Of a DNA stretch of 64,000 nt, positions 57,967 to 64,000 are shown one piece after another. The position numbers were made by a program, and so were the translations under genes. The notes under the pieces are model-generated. The model did no database searches. It worked only from the letters and a program-made list of their open reading frames with translations, and was not told the origin of the DNA. The number at the start of each line of letters is the position of its first letter. Within the stretch, counting starts at the first letter, position 1. The stretch is from Streptomyces canus (lineage in GTDB: Bacteria > Actinomycetota > Actinomycetes > Streptomycetales > Streptomycetaceae): contig NZ_JAUSWW010000001.1 in NCBI RefSeq assembly GCF_030815415.1, positions 9,548,001 through 9,612,000 on the forward strand, given 5' to 3'.

Positions 57967-58728
57967 TCAGTCATCGCGGAGGTCCATGGTGCGGTCGATG
58001 ATCGCCCGAGCCACCTCGGTGGAGGTACGGCCCTGAGCGAAAGCCCGCGCACGCAGGCGCAGCAGCGCTTCCTCGGCGCTCACGCCCAGCTGCATCATGA
58101 TCATCCCGGTGGCCTGGTGCACCTCCTCCCGGTCCGTTTCCGCTCCTGCCAGCCACGTTACGACTCCTTCGAAGTCCGGGGAAACCCGATCAAGGGCGAG
58201 AACCGCCAGAGTGACCGCGTCGGCGACCAACAGCGCCGTCCGCAGGTGATCGCCGCTCAACGAACCCCGAGCCTTCTGATACAGGTCAAGGGTGCCGAGC
58301 GATCCTCCGGCGGCCGCCAACGGCAGCGAACAAACCGTCTCCACCCCCGCCCTGGCGGCCTGGACCGAGAACAGCGGCCAACGGCGCGCGTCCGGAACGC
58401 GTGTCAGGTCCGTCGCGAACACGGGCGAGCCCAGGCGGACCGCCTCCCTGCACGGCCCTTCGCCGAGGGTGTACTGGATCTCCGCCAGTCGCGCGGCGAC
58501 TCCGTCGCTGGCACACAGCACGACACCCATGTCCGCGCCGTCCCCCAGCACCGAGATGGACAGTCCCGACACCGCCGGAAGCAGCCTGACACAGGTACGG
58601 CACAGAGCGGCAGGGACCTCGGGCGGCGGCAGACCGCTCAGTCCGGCGACGAGTTCTTGGGCGATACGCGCACGCTCGACGTCCGTCCCCTGCCAGGCGT
58701 CTCCGTCCCCCGGGCCGTCACCCGGCAT
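57967..58728 (-). CDS. GAF-ANTAR signalling protein
   Basis: 253 residues from ATG 58728, eight bases after GGAGG; in-frame starts at 58734 and at TTG 58782 are less well placed. GAF: ALCRTCVRLLPAVSGLSISV, VLCASDGVAARLAEIQYTLG, EGPCREAVRLGSPVFATDLT, AGVETVCSLPLAAAGGSLGT. ANTAR: DREEVHQATGMIMMQLGVSA, EEALLRLRARAFAQGRTSTE, VARAIIDRTM, with the conserved A-x-G-x-I-M/L-M. It likely acts as an RNA-binding antiterminator. The two proteins are paralogous but not close. Confidence 0.9.
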   Translation of the reverse strand: MPGDGPGDGDAWQGTDVERARIAQELVAGLSGLPPPEVPAALCRTCVRLLPAVSGLSISVLGDGADMGVVLCASDGVAARLAEIQYTLGEGPCREAVRLGSPVFATDLTRVPDARRWPLFSVQAARAGVETVCSLPLAAAGGSLGTLDLYQKARGSLSGDHLRTALLVADAVTLAVLALDRVSPDFEGVVTWLAGAETDREEVHQATGMIMMQLGVSAEEALLRLRARAFAQGRTSTEVARAIIDRTMDLRDD

Positions 58729-58895
58729 ACCCATCACCTCCCCGTCCGGACCGCGCAACCGTTCCACCCGATCTTGGCACAATCAAGTAGACGCGGCCCG
58801 AAGCCCGGACATGCGAGGGGGCGACCTCAGAGCGAGCCGTCGCGCGGCAGAGAACGCAGGCTTCGAGAGAGAACCGGAGGCTGGATGGCGGGGGT

Positions 58896-59063
58896 TCAGT
58901 CCTCGCCCCGCACGACGTTCCCGTCGGCCCCGTCCCGCAGCTGCCCCGTGTCGTCGTCGATCGTCGCGGGCACGTAGGTGCGTATCCCCCGCCCGCGCAG
59001 TCGGCGAGCCCTCGCCCAGCCCGTCTCAGGTCGGCTGGCAGCGATCGTCTTCCTGACTTCCAC
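58896..59063 (-). CDS. Possible small protein, 55 aa
   Basis: GTG 59063 to TGA at 58896: VRKTIAASRPETGWARARRL, RGRGIRTYVPATIDDDTGQL, RDGADGNVVRGED. GC at third codon positions is high and the composition (basic start, acidic end) is coherent. It has no clear ribosome site and no family known to me. The rest of 58729-59234 holds only the promoter of the GAF-ANTAR gene. Confidence 0.4.
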   Translation of the reverse strand: MEVRKTIAASRPETGWARARRLRGRGIRTYVPATIDDDTGQLRDGADGNVVRGED

Positions 59064-59234
59064 GGTCACAGCGGTTCATCTTCTTTCTGCGTCCGGCCCG
59101 TTCGCGGTCCGGTTTGTCCTTCACCCCGTAACGTCAAGGATTTCCGAGTGTCCGTTCGGAGCCACAGGAAACACCGTGGGCGTGGGAGACACGGGCCGTC
59201 ACGTCACGCAGTACCGCCCCCCGCCGACGTCGGC

Positions 59235-59543
59235 TCAGCGCTCGGTCCAGCCACACAACAGCCTGAACCCCGCGTACAGCGTCACGGGCCACACAGCAGC
59301 GAAGGCCCAGATCACCGCCGGCTCCGAGGTGTCGATGCCTGCCGCCACGAGCCCGACCGAGATCACCAGCAGCACTGCGACGGTCCACGGGTGCGGCCGG
59401 TAGTGGGCAATGCGGCCCAACAGGGGACGCCGAGGCCGGCCCAGCCCGCGCATCCGCCGATCGAGACGGCGGTCGCGGCGCAGGGCGCGTTCCAGCTCGT
59501 CGAGTTTGTGTCGCTCGTCATCGTGGAGTGGGCCGGTCGTCAC
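59235..59543 (-). CDS. DUF3040 domain protein
   Basis: 102 residues: LHDDERHKLDELERALRRDR, then two membrane helices AVLLVISVGLVAAGIDTSEP and VIWAFAAVWPVTLYAGFRLL. The L-x-x-x-E-x-x-x-L-x-x-L-E-x-x-L start followed by a hairpin of membrane helices is the DUF3040 pattern of Actinobacteria. Function unknown. Confidence 0.85.
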   Translation of the reverse strand: MTTGPLHDDERHKLDELERALRRDRRLDRRMRGLGRPRRPLLGRIAHYRPHPWTVAVLLVISVGLVAAGIDTSEPAVIWAFAAVWPVTLYAGFRLLCGWTER

Positions 59544-59749
59544 TGTCTCTCCTCGTCCCCTCGCCGCGGTCGCCGGGGATATGACCCGGGTGCCCGGGCG
59601 GCCGCCCGACTAACCGACAGGGGCGCCATGGGCGTAGCGTCCTCGTAGGGGCAGTTTCGGGTACGCCCGGCGCGCTCATGCCGTGTCCCGAGGGCACGCA
59701 GGACCGACCCAGCCGTCCCGGATCCCCGCCACGATGCTGGAGGTGCCTC

Positions 59750-61867
59750 GTGACCAGCGCGGGTTGTCCGGCCGCCGTCGACAGCGACGATCTGGATGCC
59801 GTGTTCGCGGAGACGGTGCGTCGAACCGGCGCGTCCATCGGCGCTCTGTACCTGCTCACATCGGACGAGCGGCTGTTGCGGCTGGACGTGCTGTGCGGGG
59901 CGCCGGCCGAGTTCGCCGAACCGTGGGCGAGGGTACCGATGGCTGCTCCGGCACCGGTGGCTGTCGCGGCGCGTGAGAACCGCCTGGTGTGGGTGGGCAG
60001 CCAGGAGGAGATGGCCCGCTCCTATCCCCGCACCGCGGCCGTGCTTCCCTACCCGCTGGCGCTGGTCGCCGCGCCGGTCACCGGCGTCCGGCACTGGGGA
60101 GCGCTGCTGCTCATGTGGCCGGCCTCCCGTCCGCCGTACATGACCGGACGCGAGCGGGGCCACATCGCGTCCAGTTGCCTGCGTCTGGCGCGGCTGTTGG
60201 AGGAAGCCGTCGAGCGTGGAAAGTTCCCGTCCGACGACGGCCGACCGCGCGTCGTCCCCGCCGCTCGACCGCCCGGCAGCCCGGTGATGGCCGCCGCCGA
60301 CTTCGCGGAGCGCCTGCCCGGCGGAAGCTGCGCGCTGAGCCTCGAGGGGCGGTTCACCTATCTCAGTTCCGGCGCCTGTGAGCTGCTGGGCTGCGAAGCC
60401 GGTCGGCTGCTGGGCACCCTGCCGTGGCAGTCCTTGCGCTGGCTGGACGACCCCACCTACGAGGACCGCTACCGTGCCGCGGTGATCAGCCGCGAGCCCG
60501 TGTCGTTCACCGCGTGCCGCCCACCGGACCAGTGGCTGGAGTTCCACCTCTACCCGGACGCCAGCGGCATCAGCGTCCGCATCGTTCCCAGCGGTGCGCA
60601 GCCCCAGCCGTCACCGGCGCCGAGTCGGTCCACGCACGAAGGCGCACTCGCCGGCGCGGGCCGGCTTTACCAGCTCACGCACCTGGCCGCCGGACTGACC
60701 GAGGTCGTCGGAGTCCAGGACGTCATCGCCCTGGTCGCCGATCAGATCATGCCCGCCTTCGGCGCCCAGGGACTGGTCCTGTCCACCGCCGACGCCGGCC
60801 GGCTGCGGATCACCGGATACCGCGGCTACGCCCCCCACGTCATCGAGCGCCTCGACGGCCTGCCCCTCGACACCGACTTCACCCCGGCCGGGCAGGCCCT
60901 CAGCAGCGGCATCCCCGCGTTCTTCGCCGACGCGGAGGAGATGCGCCGTATCTACCCACAGGCCCCGCAGGTCAGCGGCAAGCAGGCGTGGGCCTTCCTG
61001 CCGCTGATCATCTCCGGCCGGCCCGTCGGCTGCTGTGTCCTGTCCTACGACCGCCCCCACGCGTTCCCGGCCGAGGAGCGCGCCGTCCTGACGTCGCTCG
61101 CCGGACTCATCGCCCAGGCCCTCGACCGCGCCCGCCTCTACGACACCAAACACGAGCTCGCCCACGGCCTCCAGCAGGCACTGCTGCCTCGCACCCTTCC
61201 CCAGATCGACCGTCTGCGCGTCGCCGCCCGCTACCTTCCCGCGACCCGGGGCATGGACATCGGCGGAGACTTCTACGACCTGATCCGGCTCGACGACACC
61301 GCCGCCGCGGCCGTCATCGGCGACGTCCAGGGACACAACGTCGCCGCCGCCGCCCTGATGGGCCAGGTCCGCACCGGCATCTACGCCCACGCGACCCTCG
61401 GCACGCCCCCCGACCAGGTCCTCGCCAGAACCAACCGGCTCCTCGCCGACCTCGCCCCCGAGCTCTTCACCAGCTGCCTCTACGCCCACTTCGACTTCAC
61501 GCGCCGACGCGTGTGCCTGGCCAGCGCCGGCCATCCGCCACCCCTCCTGCGGCTGCCCGATCGCGTCACCCGGCCCGCCGTCGTCCCGCCCGGACCGCTC
61601 CTCGGAATCGACCCCGACGCCGACTTCCCGCTGACCGAGATCCCGCTCAGCCCGGGCCTGATGCTCGCCTTCTACACCGACGGCCTCATCGAGACACCGG
61701 GGGTCGACCTCGACGACTCCATCGCCGGCCTCGCGCGCCACCTCGCCGACGCCGACGACCGGGACCTGGACCTGCTCATCGACGACCTGCTCAGGAAGAC
61801 CGGCACGGCCGGCCCGCGCACCGACGACGTCGCGCTCCTGGTACTGCACGACCGAACGGGCGCCTGA
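59750..61867 (+). CDS. GAF/PAS-SpoIIE (PP2C) phosphatase, RsbU-like
   Basis: 705 residues from GTG 59750, six bases after GGAGG; the ORF is open from 59678. Order: GAF-like domain (about 10-150), PAS-like (about 185-285, FAERLPGGSCALSLEGRFTY), GAF (about 320-465, VALVADQIMPAFGAQGLVLS-like) and SpoIIE/PP2C (about 480-700) with LQQALLPRTLPQIDRLRVAA, MDIGGDFYDLIRLDDT, IGDVQGHNVAAAALMGQVR, ASAGHPPPLL and FYTDGLIETP; the metal-binding Asp are in GGDFYD and GDVQGH. Such phosphatases dephosphorylate STAS antagonists and release stress sigma factors. No intact STAS partner is nearby (the one at 48794 is broken). Confidence 0.92.
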   Translation: MTSAGCPAAVDSDDLDAVFAETVRRTGASIGALYLLTSDERLLRLDVLCGAPAEFAEPWARVPMAAPAPVAVAARENRLVWVGSQEEMARSYPRTAAVLPYPLALVAAPVTGVRHWGALLLMWPASRPPYMTGRERGHIASSCLRLARLLEEAVERGKFPSDDGRPRVVPAARPPGSPVMAAADFAERLPGGSCALSLEGRFTYLSSGACELLGCEAGRLLGTLPWQSLRWLDDPTYEDRYRAAVISREPVSFTACRPPDQWLEFHLYPDASGISVRIVPSGAQPQPSPAPSRSTHEGALAGAGRLYQLTHLAAGLTEVVGVQDVIALVADQIMPAFGAQGLVLSTADAGRLRITGYRGYAPHVIERLDGLPLDTDFTPAGQALSSGIPAFFADAEEMRRIYPQAPQVSGKQAWAFLPLIISGRPVGCCVLSYDRPHAFPAEERAVLTSLAGLIAQALDRARLYDTKHELAHGLQQALLPRTLPQIDRLRVAARYLPATRGMDIGGDFYDLIRLDDTAAAAVIGDVQGHNVAAAALMGQVRTGIYAHATLGTPPDQVLARTNRLLADLAPELFTSCLYAHFDFTRRRVCLASAGHPPPLLRLPDRVTRPAVVPPGPLLGIDPDADFPLTEIPLSPGLMLAFYTDGLIETPGVDLDDSIAGLARHLADADDRDLDLLIDDLLRKTGTAGPRTDDVALLVLHDRTGA

Positions 61868-62029
61868 CGGTCACCGTTGCGTCGCCAGCCGGTGACCGTC
61901 CTGGTGTCGCCGACCTCAGCACCAGGCTGCCGTATGCGTGCTCGTGGCCGCCGGAGTCGTCGCCGCGAGGGTGGCGGTCTGCTCGTCCTGGGCGATGCGG
62001 CGACGCAACATGGTCTCCACGATCTTCAC

Positions 62030-62280
62030 GAAGCGCTGTGCTTCCGAGGTGCCCACGACGAACGGGTTCTCGCGACCGTGCGGCCACTGCGCAATTCCAC
62101 CACTCCCTCGTCCTGCGCCGGGGCGAGCTCGCCGCCCTCGACCACCTCGCCTACCGGGTCCGCACCCCCGAGGACGTCGACAAGGCGGACAAGTTCTTCA
62201 CCGGCCTCGGTCGGCCGGTTCGGCGCGTCCGTAAGGGCGAAGGCACGACCGGTGTCGGCGACGCCGTCCGCGTCATCGAC
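62030..62280 (+). pseudogene. Extradiol (catechol 2,3-)dioxygenase fragment
   Basis: CFRGAHDERVLATVRPLRN, then a frame change to HHSLVLRRGELAALDHLAYR, VRTPEDVDKADKFFTGLG and TTGVGDAVRV. H-HSLVLRRG-x-x-AALDHLAYRV is the end of the first VOC repeat and start of the second in HpaD-like enzymes. The metal-binding C-terminal half is absent. Confidence 0.6.
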
Positions 62281-63005
62281 CGGCGTCCTCCTCGAAGCGG
62301 GTCAGGAGAGGGGTGTACCTGACGACGCCTTCGCCGAGGACGGCGGGAACACCGCGCCGGCGGGCGAACTCGGTCACCGAGTCGACCCAGGAGGTCAGCG
62401 TGTCCCGCATGGCCTGGCGGTGTGCCGCGTAGTTCTCGTAGAGCCACAGGTCCCAGCGGTCGGGGTCCACCCAGTCGTGCGCGTAGAACAGTTCGCGCGG
62501 GACCCCGGTGTCCGCCAGCCGCCAGGGTTCGTCCGGCTGGTAGTCGGCGAAGGCGGGCGCATCGGGGCGCAGCATGGCGGCCAGTTCGGGGGTCGGCCAG
62601 GCAGCCGTCTCGGGCGCCGCCTCGGTGCCGTGCCCGAGTCCGACCGCCTCGTACAGCGCGCCGAGCACGTCGTAGACGTAGAAGTGGAAGTGTGCGATCT
62701 GCGCCTGCTCGGGCAGGTCCTGGAGCTCGTCGGGCCACGGCTTTCCCAGCAAGTAGGTGACGGGGACGGCGGGGTGGCGTGCCTGCAAGAGCTTCACGGC
62801 GCGTTCGAGGGGGCCGCGCAGCCGGGCGTAGTGGCCAAGGGGGCCGTGGGCCGGTACCAGGTCGCAGTTGTCGACCTCGTTGTGCACCTCGACGTAGGCG
62901 ACGGCGTTGGACAGTCCGCGCTCGTCGAGGAAGTCCAGCAGCCCGGCGAGGGATTCGGCCACCGCCTCGGCGCGGTCCGGGCCCGGAACCTCGGCCAGGG
63001 CGCTG
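62275..63005 (-). pseudogene. Cellulase-like (GH5-type TIM barrel) family protein, fragment
   Basis: Minus-strand reading: LAGLLDFLDERGLSNAVAYV, EVHNEVDNCDLVP (Glu next to Asn, typical acid/base of GH5-like barrels), AQIAHFHFYVYDVLGALYEA, LFYAHDWVDPDRWDLWLYEN and RGVPAVLGEGVVRYTPL (candidate nucleophile Glu). Both ends merge with unrelated fragments of other genes at about 63005 and 62275. The codon use is good, so truncation is recent. Confidence 0.6.
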
Positions 63006-63225
63006 GGAAGAGGACGGCACCTGCTGGTGCGTCTTCTCCGCGGAAGGGGTTCGCGCGGTGCGCATCGACCCGAAATCCGGCGAACTGCTCGGCGAGCCGC
63101 GGCGAGTGGTGGTACCTCCTGCTGTCGGAGGGCGGGACCGAACGCGGACACGCGCTGTCGCTGGCCCGCGCCCGCACTCTGCCGGGCCCGTTCGAACCGC
63201 ACCCGGCCAACCCGGGCGACCGGCG
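63000..63225 (+). pseudogene. GH43 beta-xylosidase/arabinofuranosidase fragments
   Basis: Reads WEEDGTCWCVFSAEGVRAVR, IDPKSGELLGE, then in another frame WWYLLLSEGGTERGHALSLA and RARTLPGPFEPHPANP. These are two blades of a GH43 propeller with the intervening 20-30 residues (including the catalytic acid region) missing. Confidence 0.6.
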
Positions 63226-63409
63226 CGGCAAGCTGGTGCGGCTGACGGCGCTGGGCGAGGAGACGGCCGTACGCGTTGCGCAGGTGCACTTGGAGAACAT
63301 CAAGCGGCACTTCGTGGAGCCCTTGCCCGAGGTGGACCGCGCGCGGTTCGCGGAGGATCTGCGGATCGTCAGCCACACTGCCCGGGACGTGCTGCCTCGA
63401 CTGCCTTGA
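63218..63409 (+). pseudogene. MarR-like regulator, C-terminal fragment
   Basis: Directly fused to the GH43 piece: GDRRGKLVRLTALGEETAVR, VAQVHLENIKRHFVEPLPEV, DRARFAEDLRIVSHTARDVL. This is the wing and dimer helix of MarR proteins (D-x-R-x-x-x-x-x-LT-x-x-G). No recognition helix remains. Confidence 0.6.
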
Positions 63410-63489
63410 CCTGCGAAGCGGTGGGAGTGCGGGTCTAATGACAGTGGCCTCGTTCGCGTGTCCTGGTTCACACGGGTCGAAGAATATCT

Positions 63490-63517
63490 GACGAGTCAGT
63501 TACTGTTTGGTCAGATG
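63490..63517. promoter_or_regulatory. Operator-like dyad upstream of the DsbA-like gene
   Basis: ATCTGACGAGTCAG followed by GTTACTG and then GGTCAGATGA: arms ATCTGAC and GTCAGAT with an inner CTGAC-GA-GTCAG palindrome. It lies about 50 bp before the start at 63562. Confidence 0.4.
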
Positions 63518-63561
63518 AACTGCTCGCAACCGGCGGGCGGTCCTCTTTACCGAGGTCTTCG

Positions 63562-64000
63562 ATGAAGCTCGTCTACGTCTTCGACGCCTACTGCGGCTGG
63601 TCCCACGGTTTCTCCGGGACGCTCCGCGAGGCCGCCTCCCGCCACCCCGAACTGCCGGTGGAGGTGGTCTCCGGCGGCCTGTTCACCGGTCCGCGCCGGG
63701 TTCCGATCAGGCAGTTCGGCTACGTCCAGGGCGCGAACGCCAAGATCGCCGAGTTGACCGGTGCCGAGTTCGGCGAGGGCTACGAGCGGCTGATCGCCGA
63801 CGGCTCGTTCGTCATGGACTCCGAGGCCGCCGCCCGTGGCGTCGCCGCCCTGCGCCAGGCGGCCCCCGACCGCGCGGCGGAACTGGCCGCCGCCCTCCAG
63901 AACGCCTTCTACATCGACGGCCTGAGCCTGTCCGACCCGGCCACCTACCGCACGGTGGCCCAGGCGGCCGGCCTCGACGCGGATGCCGTCTCCTCCGCCT
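63562..64000 (+). CDS. DsbA-family oxidoreductase-like protein, 3' end outside window
   Basis: 146 residues present from ATG 63562: KLVYVFDAYCGWSHGFSGTL, REAASRHPELPVEVVSGGLF, YVQGANAKIAELTGAEFGEG, then PDRAAELAAALQNAFYIDGL and SDPATYRTVAQAAGLDAD. Thioredoxin fold with a helical insert, as in DsbA/FrnE/HCCA isomerase proteins. The motif is Y-C-G-W-S instead of CxxC, so only one Cys is present, as in HCCA-isomerase-like or glutathione-type members. It has no signal peptide, so it is cytosolic. The C-terminus is outside the window. Confidence 0.85.
   Translation, partial: MKLVYVFDAYCGWSHGFSGTLREAASRHPELPVEVVSGGLFTGPRRVPIRQFGYVQGANAKIAELTGAEFGEGYERLIADGSFVMDSEAAARGVAALRQAAPDRAAELAAALQNAFYIDGLSLSDPATYRTVAQAAGLDADAVSSA

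Overview
The window is high-GC DNA with Streptomyces character: strong GC bias at third codon positions, GTG and occasional TTG starts, many one-component regulators (TetR, HxlR, MarR, LacI, ArsR), F420-type LLM, PPOX and Ddn-like enzymes, DUF2267/DUF6480/DUF3040 proteins, GAF-ANTAR regulators, a hsp18/rheA pair and a rodlin-like relic. The density of truncated genes and scraps, with a complete and a broken insertion sequence, fits an accessory region such as a chromosome arm. That placement is inference.

Region 1 (1-27 kb) is a redox and detoxification neighbourhood. Small sets of NAD(P)H or flavin enzymes (quinone reductase, SDRs, an Old Yellow Enzyme, aldo-keto reductase, LLM and PPOX enzymes, dihydrolipoyl dehydrogenase), hydrolases, SnoaL/SRPBCC proteins and an efflux pump each sit next to a regulator. 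Operator-like dyads are visible in most promoters. The most striking is a 24-bp dyad with arms CTGAGTWTA and TAWACTCAG, found at 484, 3215 and 10646. It precedes an alpha/beta hydrolase, a quinone reductase and an HxlR gene, so these may form one dispersed regulon. A probable haloacetate (fluoroacetate-type) dehalogenase lies directly after that HxlR gene. Between the intact genes are decayed copies of the same families (Fe-ADH, TetR, OYE, hydrolase, Zn-ADH, SDR, VOC, radical SAM).

Region 2 (27-35 kb) is mobile-element scarred. A 5'-only ISAzo13-like transposase is joined to a molybdopterin oxidoreductase fragment. A complete 1417-bp IS701-family element (17-bp terminal repeats, CTAG target duplication) lies between LtrA and DUF2255 fragments. 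An LCP cell-wall ligase gene, rodlin and AzlD relics, a divergent SDR/TetR pair with a clear dyad, RidA and a VOC protein follow.

Region 3 (35.8-44 kb) is a fructan/fructose utilisation locus: LacI repressor, single-NBD sugar ABC ATPase, permease and binding lipoprotein on the minus strand, and a PfkB kinase and secreted GH32 levanase/inulinase on the plus strand. The same TGTCAWCGWTGACA operator occurs twice before the transporter/kinase pair and twice before the levanase. The levanase carries an unusual nested duplication of an accessory module.

Region 4 (44-62 kb) is stress and signalling: ABM protein, PIG-L deacetylase, Ddn-like enzyme, rheA/hsp18 with two heat-shock operators, two DUF2267 proteins, a broken STAS gene, TauE/SafE permease, a CmtR-like metal sensor translationally overlapping a CDF transporter, DUF6480, CBS and FUSC proteins, SRPBCC, SDR, a broken topoisomerase IB, two GAF-ANTAR regulators separated by a 12-bp tandem repeat, DUF3040, and a GAF/PAS/SpoIIE phosphatase. 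Region 5 (61.9-63.4 kb) is a mosaic of gene pieces (catechol dioxygenase, cellulase-like, GH43, MarR). The window ends inside a DsbA-like gene.
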